DNA of 64,000 bases from Paratinospora sagittata. Taxonomy: Eukaryota > Streptophyta > Magnoliopsida > Ranunculales > Menispermaceae. The stretch is taken from assembly GCA_035771175.1 (NCBI GenBank), contig CM069590.1:33370821-33434820 (forward strand). Reading direction: 5' to 3'. The notes under the pieces were generated by a model. The model ran no database searches. It saw only the letters and a list, made by a program, of their open reading frames with translations, and had not been told where the DNA came from. Made by a program: the position numbers and the translations under genes. Shown here piece by piece: positions 34,829 through 45,305 of this stretch; position 1 is the first letter of the stretch; each line of letters opens with the position of its first letter.

Positions 34829-36013
34829 ATCATGCTTTCATTTCATAAAAACAGAATTTTATAAATACAATGCCACACATAAGACCATAGATAGAAATAC
34901 TCACTATATACAGCAATTTCCTAAGTCCAATTCACTTCCTTCACACATAGCCAAAATTGCTCAACTAACACAATTTTACAGCACAAGCACCTCACTTGCA
35001 CTTGTTGTCCAATTCACCAATTCACCAACTCTTTCCCAAATTTTCTACAATTCAACATTGTCAATCATCTACCATCAATTACCAACCATAAATCATATCT
35101 AAAACACATCAAAACACCATTAAAATCACCTTCAAACCCACATCTAGTTCAATATGGCAAGGTTGAGAAATTTTGATGTTTAACCATGGAAAGTCTACAA
35201 TTTCACAATCAATTTACTCCAAATTAAACAAGGAATCATTTACCTTTGATTTCAGTAGCAATTGGCAAGATTTCCAGCTCAAAACCCACTTTTCCAAGAT
35301 TCCAATCTAGCCAGTGAAATTCAACAAATTTTACATATGTTATATAACTTAAAGAGATGAGCAATTTTATGTAATTTTTAACCAAAAATCACTAGCTCTT
35401 ACCTTGGATTTGGGCATCCTAAGTCATTCCTCTTCTTTCCCTTCCGTTTGCTCTGGTTTCTTCCAGTTCCAGCAAGTGAGAATGTGCTAGAATGATCGAA
35501 AAACTAAGTTAAAACGATTGTAAACCGCCACACCAACCATTTTTTTAAAACATCCATACCTACAGAGAAACGCGCTTCTCCCCAAGGAAACGTGTTTCCT
35601 TGTGCCCAAAAATCAAAATTTTCGTTAAAATTTCAATAAGAAACGCATTTCTCCTAAAGAAACGCATTTCCTTGAGAATTTCTGAAAACATCACCCTCTC
35701 GGGTTTGCACTAGAGAAACGCGTTTCCCTTTAAGGAACGCGTTTCTTTGAACATTTTCATAAACTTCATCTCTCGGGATTTCTTTACAGAAACATGCTTC
35801 TCTTAAAGAAACATGTTTCTCCATTTTCCAGGTGAAATTTCACCAAGTGTTGGTCTTTTTTTGCTATGTGTAGGGTTCAAGTATAAATACCACCCTATTA
35901 TACACACATTCAGCCTATTCTAAGGTAATACTTATACATATACGCATACAAATATGCCAGACAATACATATAAGTCAACGTATGAGTTTGACTAGTTCAT
36001 ACGGGGCGTTACA
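34829..36013 (-). repeat. Ty3-type LTR, minus, fused to the preceding LTR
   Basis: On the minus strand it starts at 36013 with TGTAACGCCCCGTATGAAC, matching the E1 LTR start. It has arrays of GAAACGCGTTTC-type palindromes at 35571-35825. A transcribed-looking part carries GTGAGTATTTC...GTGTGGCATTG, the same phrase found in the plus-strand neighbour. It is truncated at the junction near 34828, so the two LTRs form an inverted pair. Confidence 0.7.
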
Positions 36014-36400
36014 AATCGAAACCGTTTCCTTGGTGATATGTTCCAATTCGACACTCGAGAGAGAGAATTAGAGACTCTAGGATTTTTTGCTTATAAACTT
36101 GAAGAACCTATTGATGATAAACATATTTAATCTACATAGTTGACGGTTAGGTGAAGTTGAACCTCTAGGCTTTCCTATCTTGATATCTATTCATTGTTTG
36201 ATTGCTTATCTTTATACTTTTCTTTAATTGTTTAGCTGCTTGAATCATATTCTGATTCTCTAGATAAAGTTAAAAATTGGTGAAAACGGTATTTAGTAAA
36301 GAGTGTATAATCCTAGAAGACGACAACCCGATTCTCATTGATTTATTACTACTTGACGTCATACGCTTGCTGTTGATAGTGAGCACATATCATGATGGCA
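36014..36400 (+). repeat. 3' fragment of a TGAT-family LTR
   Basis: It matches the last ~380 bases of the solo LTR at 5757-7234: TTTTTTGCTTATAAACTT, ATAGTTGACGGTTAGGTGAA and ATTTATTACTACTTGACGTC. The 5' two-thirds are missing. The following 36401-36631 holds only weak CGTACCGAGG-like repeats and no gene. Confidence 0.7.
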
Positions 36401-38232
36401 AACAACCGACACGTGTACCGAGGGACTGACACATATACTAAGGTGGCAAACGATCAATGAGCATACAGAGGGATCAACGCGCGCACCCAAGCACTAAAAT
36501 TGTACCAAGGTGGTAGACACACGTATCGAAAGGGGCCAATATGTGTGTTGTATTAACATTGTCGATGCGCGTACCGAGGAAACAACACGCATATGGCATT
36601 GGTCGCAAGATCACTCTCTAATGCCATTAATTGTCACACCCCGTTCTGTTACCAAGAAATACACAACAAATCAGAGATCTGGAGTGCGAATAATCTACTC
36701 AGATCTTTTTATTCATCCTCTTTGAATATAGAGGATACAAAGTACACGAGGTACATTATTTTACGTACAAAAGTACGCAACGAAAATTACATCAAAACTC
36801 ACTCTAGATCTAAGTCGACGTCGGTACCCTACGCACTTTGCACCGCTCGTAGCTCCTGTTGACTTCTTCTTTTGGCCAAAAAGTCTAAGCCTTGAAATTG
36901 TTAGCAATGGAATGAGTCATCGCCCAGTAGGTCAAGCAGATATTCCATGGATTATGGTAATTAATAAAGAGAGCATCACAATCATAGATATCAAATAAAC
37001 ACAACATGAACATCGTCAATACTCTATTTAACCATTAACCAGTAAACACTCATAACATGTCGTCTCGTAAGACTTCGTAGCCAAGCACCATCCTCATCTC
37101 CAGGGAAATTTGTCCTGGGTTCACACTATACGTCCATCTCCAGGGAAATTCATATGACCAAAAGTTCGTACATCTCCTTTTGGCTGACACAGTAAAGTTT
37201 ATAGCAGAGGTGCACCGCCTAGGGCTGATTCAATCAGGTGGGCATTAATGCACCATGGGCAACTCTCATACACCAGAATTACCAATAAAAAATCCACAGG
37301 CCACGAACGGTTACTTCCTTAGGTGGTTACGTTGTCTACTAACTTCTATGGTAAAACTTCAAAGACTAAGGAAGGATCTTGTTTGTGAATAGCACTGTAT
37401 ACATGAACCGTATTGTTGGCCCAGTATTACCGTCCAAAAGGGGGGTGAATTGGACTTGGTGAATTTTTGCATTACCTTTCGGTTAATTAATTAAACAGTA
37501 TATATGTGTAGTATAGGTTAAGCAAAGCAATAATGTGCAGGAAAAGAATAAATGGACACGGCAATCTATAATGGTTCGGTTCCCCTAGAACCTACTCCAC
37601 TACCTGATCACCCACAATTAGGATTTCCTAATCCACTAAAGGCTAGTCAACTTACAGGCATGACTAAAAGTCGTACAATCTAGTTAACTTACGAGCGTAA
37701 CTAGAAGTCGTATATCTAACCAACTTTTGGGCTTGGCTACAAGCCCTATATCTAACCAACTTGTGAGCCACATAAAAACCGTTTAAAAATCACAAACACA
37801 ATCACACGAATATTAAATAGAAATTTTACCCAACTCTTATGATTGAGCGTGATTTCGCCTTCAAGAAAGATCAAGATCTACAAGATATGTGATGAACTCA
37901 CTTAAGAACAGCTTGATCTATGCTCAAGATAAACTCACAAGTTTCTCAAAGAGTTTTGAAAGATTAGGCAAACTATTCGGAAGTATGAATCAAAGATTCA
38001 AATGTAGGTGAACTTTTACTTTGAAAAGATGTTTAAATCACTAAAGAACTTGTTTTGGATTTGTAGAAATGAAAGTATGAAAATCGGCACAAGTTCAAGA
38101 ATTTTGCAAAAGTTGCTCTCAAATGAGCAAAGTGTGGTATTTATAGAAAATACCAATCTGAGGCACAAGAACGCGTTCCTAGAGAGGGGAATGTGTTTCT
38201 AGTTTGAAATTTAAAACTTTTCAGATTTCTCT

Positions 38233-39703
38233 TGTCACGCTTGGGCTGCACACAAAGTGCCCCTACCCAGGGTGATAGGGACTTAAGACCCTCAGCCTTT
38301 ATGGATGCCATAATATTGTTCCACTCTCGTACAGCAAGCCACATAAGTGCTCTTGAACGCAGAGTCTTTTATCGACACTATTCACTATTCATGAATACAT
38401 GAGGCCTTTTTGTCACGCCTGGGTTGCACACAAAGTGCCCCCTACCCAGGGTGATAGGAACTTAATACCCTCAGCCTTTATGGATGCCATAATATTGTTC
38501 CACTCTCGTACATCCAGCCACATAAGTGTTCTTGTACGCAGAGTCTTTTTTCTACACTATTCACTATTCATGAATAGTGTCGGGCCTTCCCTAAGATCGA
38601 ACTGGGGAGGCCCAACACTATTCATGAATAGTAAATAGTGTCGATAAAAGACTCTGCGTACAAGAGCACTTATGTGGCTGGCTGTACGAGAGTGGAACAA
38701 AATTATGACATCCATAAAGGCTGAGGGTATTAAGTCCCTATCACCCTGGGTAGGGGCACTTTGTGTGCAACCCAGGCGTGACAAAGAGGCCTTATGAGGG
38801 TATTAAGTCCCTATCACCCTGGGTAGGGGGCACTTTGTGTGCAACCCAGGCGTGACAAAAGGGCCTCATGTATACATAAGGCCCTTTTGTCACGCCTGGG
38901 TTGCACACAAAGTGCCCCCTACCCAGGGTGATAGGGACTTAATACCCTCAGCCTTTATGGATGCCATAATATTGTTCCACTCTCATACAGCCAGCCACAT
39001 AAGTGCTCTTGTACGCAGAGTCTTTTATCGACACTATTCACTATTCATGAATAGTGTCGGGCCTTCCCTAAGATCGAACTGGGGGAGGCTCGACACTATT
39101 CATGAATAGTAAATAGTGTCGATAAAAGACTCTGCGTACAAGAGCACTTATGTGGCTGGCTGTACGAGAGTGGAACAATATTATGGCATCCATAAAGGCT
39201 GAGGGTATTAAGTCCCTATCACCCTGGGTAGGGGGCACTTTGTGTGCAACCCAGGCGTGACAAAAGGGCCTTATGTATACATGAGGCCCTTTTGTCACGC
39301 CTGGGTTGCACACAAAGTGCCCCCTACCCAGGGTGATAGGGACTTAATACCCTCATAAGGCCTCTTTGTCACGCCTGGGTTGCACACAAAGTGCCCCTAC
39401 CCAGGGTGATAGGGACTTAATACCCTCAGCCTTTATGGATGTCATAATATTGTTCCACTCTCGTACAGCCAGCCACATAAGTGTTCTTGTACGCAGAGTC
39501 TTTTATCGACACTATTCACTATTCATGAATAGTGTCGGGCCTCCCCCAAGTTTCGAACCCGAGACCTTATATTCATAAGGTTTAAATTCGAATCTTGAGT
39601 AACCACTGAGCCAATGGTTCAGTCCAGGCTTGACAAAAGGCTGAGGGTATTAAGTCCCTATCATCCTGGGTAGGGGCACTTTGTGTGCAACCCAGGCGTG
39701 ACA
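38233..39703. mobile_element. Palindromic composite element, alternating inverted units
   Basis: It starts TGTCACGC and ends GGCGTGACA. It is built from a ~170-bp unit that begins TGTCACGCCTGGGTTGCACA and ends with an 11-bp hairpin GACACTATTCA...TGAATAGTGTC. The unit runs plus at 38233, 38411, 38888 and 39367, and minus at about 38608-38783 and 39086-39262, with partial copies at 38798-38857 (-), 39293-39354 (+) and 39640-39703 (-). It is flanked by TCTCT (38228-38232) and TCCCT (39704-39708). The uninterrupted paralog at about 61930-61950 supports a 5-bp target duplication. No coding capacity. Confidence 0.85.
39550..39613 (-). other. tRNA-like segment with A- and B-box motifs
   Basis: On the minus strand TGGCTCAGTGG (39613-39603) resembles a pol III A box. 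GGTTCGAAAC (39559-39550) resembles a B box, 54 bases downstream start to start. Plant SINE heads have this arrangement. No complete cloverleaf is claimed. It lies inside the palindromic composite, directly before one ~170-bp unit. Confidence 0.5.
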
Positions 39704-39869
39704 TCCCTCTAATGCAGCAGCGAGTTCCTTAAAAGAGGAGTGCGTTCCTTAATATATCTGTTGGGCATAGGAGCGAGGTTCTTCATTAAAAGTCATTAAC
39801 TCGATAAAAGTTTCTATTTTTCTCTTTTCTACAGTAGCGCATTCCTTAATCCTTGATTAGAAAAATTTG

Positions 39870-42000
39870 TGTAACGCCCGTACCTTAGGATGATGTCACC
39901 TTAACCCATAGAGTACCCGGATACGGGTATGTATGTGTATTTATACATGGTTTCGATTCTGTAGGTCAATGTCTTGTGCCCAAATGGGTGAGCAGATGTT
40001 AGAAACCCATCTGGAGCGTGTTTTTACATAGGAATAGACCTATCATACGCAAGATTTCGTTGTGTATTGTGTAAGTAGTGGTTAAGTGAAAAATATGATG
40101 TTCTGGATTAGGAGAAGTGCACTCCTTAAGGGAGAAGCGTGCTCCTATTGAGGAGAAGCGCACTCCTTGCTCAGACCGAAAGTTGTTTTCTTCTCAATAA
40201 AGGGAGAAGCACGCTCCTCACATTCTGGGCAGTTTTTTTTTTAAAAAGTAGTGGGGCCACCACCCCACTTATAAACCCAAGTACGGCCATTTCCTCTCAC
40301 TTTACCATTGTTCTCTAGTTTTCTCAGCTGGAGAGAGGGAGAGAAAGGGGTTATGAAGGAAATTGAGCTAGGGTTTGAATTTTGAGCTTCCAAGGTATAA
40401 ACTTCACCCTTAAACTCTTTAATCTTGCTTCCATGGTTGAGTAGCATCACATAGATTGATTTGGAAGTGGTTGCTACTGTATTTTCTGGGTTCGAGACCA
40501 TGTTCTAGGTTTCATAGCTAGAGCTTGACTTAGGTTTTGCATGTCACCTATGTGGTGTACATTGAAAGTCCTTAAACACACCTTAGTGTTAGTTTTGAAC
40601 AAGGTTTGGCTATGGTGGATTTATGCTCATTTCTTTGGTCCAGCCTATAAGGGTTTCGGCTTTCATATTTTGGGAATGATCTGGGTTTTGATTTCTTAGG
40701 TTAGCTTTGTTGTATTTATGGCTACCTAGGGCTGGATTGGTTGTCTAATGGTTTAATTAGATTGTGAATGCATGGCATTGATGTGAGTTAGATGATTGAA
40801 TCTGTAATTGGCATTCCCTTGCATGTGATTTAATTAGAGGTTTTATAGCTTGAATGTGTTGTAGTTGTTGGCACATAGGTGCAGCCATGATTAGAGTTAA
40901 GTGTTGGCATGTAATTGGGGCTTAAATCATGATTTTTGGCATGTGTATGGACTATAATTGATGGATGTATGAACCTAAATTGTATGCAGGGTTTGCGGAT
41001 GATTCAAAGGTCCTAGTTGTACCAATTAAGGGCTAATTCATGGTTTAGATGCTATTCTTCATTGAAGGATCAATGGTGGCATCCTAGAGTTCGTTTTGGT
41101 TGGAATTGGATTGGCTAGTCTAGCCAATCGACTGTGAGTGTTTATTTGTATTTGGTTTCTATATGTGGCATTGTAGCATATGAAATGTTTTGAATTGATA
41201 TATATGTGTAATGCATGTTTTAATGATTCATGAAATGGATTTGAGCATAAGTCTGGTTGGGTTAGCAATAGGTGTATCTGCTAGCCGGGATTTTCTTTAG
41301 GTAATCTCTTGTTGCTAGATTTGTGATCCCTAGTAGTGGACCTTGCAGAGGATTTTATGGCTTGTGTAGATAGGATCGCCTAGGCATGGAATGTGTCTTG
41401 GTAGGCTGATCCTATTAGCTACACAACCCCAGGAATCCTAATAGAATACGAGTATGTCAGGTTCGATCGGGCACTGAATGTCACGAATTCAGACCCTTGA
41501 TAGCCCTTACTCAAGAGGTGGATTAAGACGACATATTGCATGTTTGGAAATGGAAATGCATTGATAGATTGTTATCATTGATGCATTATATTTCAGCATG
41601 TATATGATATTGTATCTCATCATTTCATTGAACTATTTTGATGAACTCATGCCTTATTTGTATCAATGCATATATATTGCCACTTGTGAAAAACATTCAC
41701 TGAGCTTGTTGTAGCTCACACCTCCTGTTGTTGCACACTGCGGAGCACTCCCTGTGGTGTTTTGTGAAGTGGGTGTTGGTTGTTCTTGTAGTTTTATATT
41801 TTTGAGACTATGTACAAGATGGGTTATATTATTTTGGAAGTTTTAATTTGGATGATGTTTATGATATGGATTATGTTGCTTGAGGATTGGATCTGTTTAT
41901 CTTGGTTTTGTTTAGGCTGAACGGGACGTCGGGGGTATCGAGGGAGGATATACCCGGGGTTCCATGCCAGACATATTGTCACAGGCTATGGGTCGTGACA
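39870..42000 (+). mobile_element. Solo LTR (2.13 kb), target duplication ATTTG
   Basis: TGTAACGCCCGTACCTTAGG to ATGGGTCGTGACA, flanked by ATTTG at 39865-39869 and 42001-42005. U3 has repeated GGAGAAGCGCACTCCT-type palindromes (40111-40215), a TATA box (TTATAAAC, 40269), a purine-rich leader and a GGTATAA splice-like site near 40393. The 3' part carries CATTCACTGAGCTTG...CTCACACC. It is the same family as 32533-34828. Confidence 0.94.
40111..40215 (+). promoter_or_regulatory. U3 palindrome array upstream of a TATA box
   Basis: Four copies of [GA]GAGAAG[CT][GA][CT][GA]CTCCT occur here (GGAGAAGTGCACTCCT, GGAGAAGCGTGCTCCT and variants). The TATA box at 40269 follows. This looks like a clustered protein-binding site in the LTR promoter; the binding protein is unknown. 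Confidence 0.55.
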
Positions 42001-43238
42001 ATTTGAGTCTCGAGAAAAACCATAGGAGCGCATTCCTTAAACTCTAATCAGAAAAATCAGATTCTCAGGAAAAAGAATAGGAGCGCGTTCCTTCAAGTTG
42101 AAAGTGACAGAAACACGATTTTTCGATCAAAATGAGTTTAAGACATTGTCAAAAATATAAACTAACTTTTAAAACATTTTGGACAAGATTAAAACATAAT
42201 TGGCAAAAATAAATGCATGTAAGCCAATCGATCAATACAGATAATCAAGACGTTCGATATAATACACGTAAAACGACAAAAACCATGCAAAGTTGGTAAT
42301 ATGAGTGTATGATAAAACAATGATATAAATATGCATGATAAACAACCTTATCTATATGATTGCATGATAATCATGATAATGTCTGTGCATGCATGATCAG
42401 TATGATAATAGTATATGTGCATGAATATCTAATGACCTATATGCATGATTTTCAAAAGATGCAAATCATATTGTGGTTGGAACGAGTAAGGATTACTCTA
42501 CAATACTAAGATTTTAGACAAAAGATTACAGACATGAAGCTCTTAAATCTTTGTGCATTATTGTTCCATCCACACGCTTTGACGATATAGTTGAATCCAT
42601 CTGATATAGCTAGTTAGCATTGAAACAATTAAGTCAAAGAGATTAGTGATCACAAGTATGTTATTTTAATCATCAAAACAAAATCGGGTGAGAGTTGTTA
42701 CATCAACACGTATATGTGAATAGTACCATATTGGTGAATAGTACCATATCACAAGGCTGCACCAAAGGAATTTCTCTCAATAAAATCAACCAGACTAGTC
42801 CTCAGGCAGAGTGGTGGAGTCACAATGGTCTCGCTTAAATACCACTCCTCTAAAGCAGCAAGCTATCTCTCGTTCATTATTTAAAGGCACTTGGGACAAG
42901 ATTATATCTAGCTAATTAAATTAATTACTAATTCGACAAAATAATGGTATGTGCATGGATTCTATATACCAAGGTACATGCATAAATGGTATGGTGTAAG
43001 TGAATATTAGATAAAATGAAAAGTGCATGCTAACCTTATGAAAAGATATAATACATGCAAACTTATGCCTTTTTCCCCACCTTCAACTGTGCGCTTTCCT
43101 AAGTTAGTGTTCTTTGCCAAGAACAGCAGCTCTGCAATGCACCAGAGAGAGAGAGTCTCAAAGGAGAGAAAGAAAGCCTTAAAGAGGGAGAATAGATGTG
43201 GAAGAGAAGTATGGAGAATGAGGGGGGAGGGAATCCCC

Positions 43239-43316
43239 TTTTATAGGAAAAACTACCAGAACGTTCTCACAACGGAATGTTCTGGCATATAGAACGTTCT
43301 CGCGTACGGAACGTTC
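43239..43316 (-). promoter_or_regulatory. LTR promoter: four GAAnnTTC dyads and TATA box
   Basis: GAACGTTC/GAATGTTC occurs at 43259, 43275, 43292 and 43309, spaced 16-17 bp. On the minus strand the TATA box TATAAAA (43245-43239) follows, then a C/T-rich leader. GAAnnTTC is the inverted pair of heat-shock-element modules, so heat-shock factor binding is possible. Each site has only two adjoining modules, not the three of a canonical element. Confidence 0.55.
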
Positions 43317-43324
43317 TGGCATAC

Positions 43325-43967
43325 TGATAAGTTGAGTTTTAGTTGTTAGTTTACATGTTAATTTCATAGGTTTTTAGGAGCATTTAGTTAGTTTTTAAAT
43401 ATATTTGCATTTATTGTTCATATTTAGTGTTTTAGGTTCATTATGAGTTTTATAAGTTGGTTTTAGTGGTTTTCATGAATAAAATGCATTAGGCTAGCTT
43501 AGGAATATAATCGTGATTTTTAGGTATTTTTCCTAAAGTCAATTGCACCATTTACATATTAATATTGTCACATTTTGCATGTTAATACATAGTTTCAGTT
43601 AGACTTTTAATATTTGATTAGTTAGGCCACTTACTTGTGTTTTTGTGCTTTGTTTTGTAGGTAAATAAAGAGCCTAAAAGTGGGATGCAATGTGATTCAA
43701 AGGGTGACAAGACCATGTCAAAGAAAGGTGCAAAAGATGGACCAAAGAATCAAGTGAAAAGCCAAAAAATTGCTAAGTCCGCACAAAAACCAAGAAGAAA
43801 AGAAAATAAAGAAGAAAAGAGGAGCGTTCTGAGGGCCGCGGTGTTGGCTCCATGCGCCGGCATGGATTCATCTTTTGTTAAGTTTCTTAATTATGTAATT
43901 TTGGCTATGTATTATGTTTTTTTAAGACTTTGTGGTGTAATTTTTTTGGATGTCATAATTATGCAAC
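43325..43967 (+). repeat. 5' fragment of a TGAT-family LTR
   Basis: It starts TGATAAGTTGAGTTTTAG, matching the start of the minus-strand solo LTR at 48164. It continues through TTTGTAGGTAAATAAAG and a GC block (GAGCGTTCTGAGGGCCGCGG, 43823-43843), then breaks off before the next LTR-like start at 43968. Confidence 0.75.
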
Positions 43968-44327
43968 TGTAGCACCCCATAACTTTAAAGTCCAAATCTC
44001 ATAATTTATGTCGTGAATGTATGGACTACGCTAACTAACTTATGTTTAATTGATGAATTATTATATGTTGGTGATTAGAAAATAATCTAAATGTTATAAT
44101 TCAAATTACAATTGATTCATTTACTTGTACTTACTTGATGGACCCATAACCATTAGATCCATCTCTTTTGACATTGCAAAGGAGACACAGATCTACTAGA
44201 GTTTGGAGTGAAGATGTGAGATATCACACTAAATGATTGTACAATGTATATTTACAATTTATATTAGTCCATTTCGATAACAATGTTTTTATTCTCCATT
44301 TTTTTTATCACAAGAGGTCAGAGAGTT
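43968..44327 (+). other. LTR-like start and non-coding flank of the PMD pseudogene
   Basis: TGTAGCACCCC at 43968 looks like an LTR start, but no end or duplication was found. A poly-T stretch followed by CACAAG near 44320 resembles a 3' splice site before the pseudogene. No ORF is recognised. Confidence 0.35.
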
Positions 44328-45027
44328 CCATTGCCAACGTAGACAAGTTGTAGTAGAACGCAAGGTCAAGTTTGACAGAAGAATTGTCCCATAATTACAT
44401 AAGTAGGGTTTATGGAATGGCTTGTGTTGGTTTTCTCGAACTTTATTGGGACTTGACCATTGCATTGGTTAAGCATTGGAAGCAAGATAAACATTTCACT
44501 TGGCAGTTTGTGAGGCCACGATCGCTCTCCAAGACGTAGAAGTACTGCTAGGTTTACCTATTGATGGACTCCCCATGACTGGTTACAGTGAGCTTGTTTG
44601 GGATGAGGTTTGTGAAGTGTTGCTTGGTTTTACACCTGCTGATGCTGAAATGTGTGGTGGTAGGATTGATTTGAATTTCATAAGGAACAAGTTTAAAGTG
44701 TTAGCAAATGATACGACCGATATTCAGATACAACGCCATGCTATGACATATATATTATAATTGATTGGGTGTTCCTATTTTTCAGAAAAGTCAAATAACC
44801 TTGAGCATTTCATGTTTTTACCTTTATTAAGGGATTTCGACGAAGTAGGGCAATATAGTTGGGGTACCGCATGTCGGGCGTGGTTATATCACGAGATGTG
44901 TCGAGCAATGGATATCAATTCAAACGGAATTTCAAGGGCCTTGATACTTTTGTAACTATGGGAATCAGATAGGTTCCCTTTTCTTGCCTCGGTTCGACGT
45001 AATATTCCCTGCAAAGATCATCTTGGT
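44328..45027 (+). pseudogene. Plant mobile domain (PMD/MAIN-like) pseudogene
   Basis: One frame from 44500 to 45027 reads ATIALQDVEVLLGLPIDGLP, then LLRDFDEVGQYSWGTACRAW, YHEMCRAMDINSNGISRALI and LWESDRFPFLASVRR, with in-frame stops at 44758 and 44953. Further N-terminal sequence (RQVVVERKVKFDRR, HFTWQF) is readable from about 44328 in shifted frames. The LLGLPIDG...PLLRDFD...YSWG order is characteristic of the plant mobile domain found in MAIN-like nuclear proteins and in some plant transposons. The C-terminus is cut by an LTR at 45028. Host gene versus transposon-carried origin is not decided. Confidence 0.88.
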
Positions 45028-45305
45028 TGTGACACCCCACCAAAGTATTAAGGTAAAATACCGAACATATACCTAATACCTTGAGGAAATTGGAGACTTT
45101 GAACCCGTAAAAATCCTAAAATGAATCTTAAAATGAGGTGTTAAGAACCTTAGAACACCAAACTTTAGTGTCAAACACCATCCATGAAGTATCGGGACTC
45201 TAAAACGACGAATATGGAGAAGAAAACATACGAAAACCCAAAAAGTGGGAGGAGAAACACGTTCCCTAACTAAGAAACGTGTTTCCCTAAGGGCAAACGC
45301 ATTCT
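45028..45305 (+). repeat. 5' fragment of an LTR inserted in the PMD pseudogene
   Basis: TGTGACACCCCACC begins directly after the pseudogene. It has U3-type motifs GAAACACGTTCCC and GAAACGTGTTTCC at 45253-45290 and stops at 45305. Confidence 0.6.

Larger units (their letters stand above)
37414..42708 (-). mobile_element. Copia-like solo LTR, target duplication CGTAT, with two inserts
   Basis: It begins TGTTGGCCCAGTATTACC and ends ACATCAACA in plus orientation, so the LTR itself reads on the minus strand. CGTAT at 37409-37413 and 42709-42713 is a perfect target duplication. Removing the inserts at 38233-39703 and 39870-42000 leaves about 1.68 kb, close to the paralogous plus-strand LTR at 61079-62875 (1.80 kb). 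The minus-strand U3 has GGAACGC[AG]CTCC-type palindromes at 38165-38200, 39712-39850 and 42030-42095. The copia assignment rests on LTR style only. Confidence 0.85.
36632..43324 (-). mobile_element. Minus-strand LTR opened by a copia-like solo LTR
   Basis: The pieces 36632-37413 and 42714-43324 join into one LTR of about 1.39 kb when the solo LTR and its duplication CGTAT are removed. On the minus strand the promoter end is at 43324 (repeated GAACGTTC sites, TATA box, purine/pyrimidine leader). The 3' end is at 36632 (ACGGGGTGTGACA). The 3' part resembles the end of the solo LTR at 31108-32169 (TTTGTA...AGAGGATGAATAAAAAGATC). The true 5' end is cut by the TGAT-family LTR at 43325. Confidence 0.7.

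Noticed and set aside
38399..39578. Several 70-90 codon frames reading RLGCTQSAPTQGDRDLIPS-like peptides on both strands
   Set aside because: They are the translated ~170-bp unit of the palindromic composite. The same peptides appear in opposite directions, so they reflect the repeat, not a gene.
39540..39635. A functional tRNA gene
   Set aside because: Only A- and B-box-like motifs are seen. No acceptor stem or complete cloverleaf could be built by eye.
42714..43324. Possible host gene promoter from the TATA box and GAAnnTTC sites
   Set aside because: Continuity with 36632-37413 across the CGTAT duplication shows this is the U3/leader part of a minus-strand LTR.
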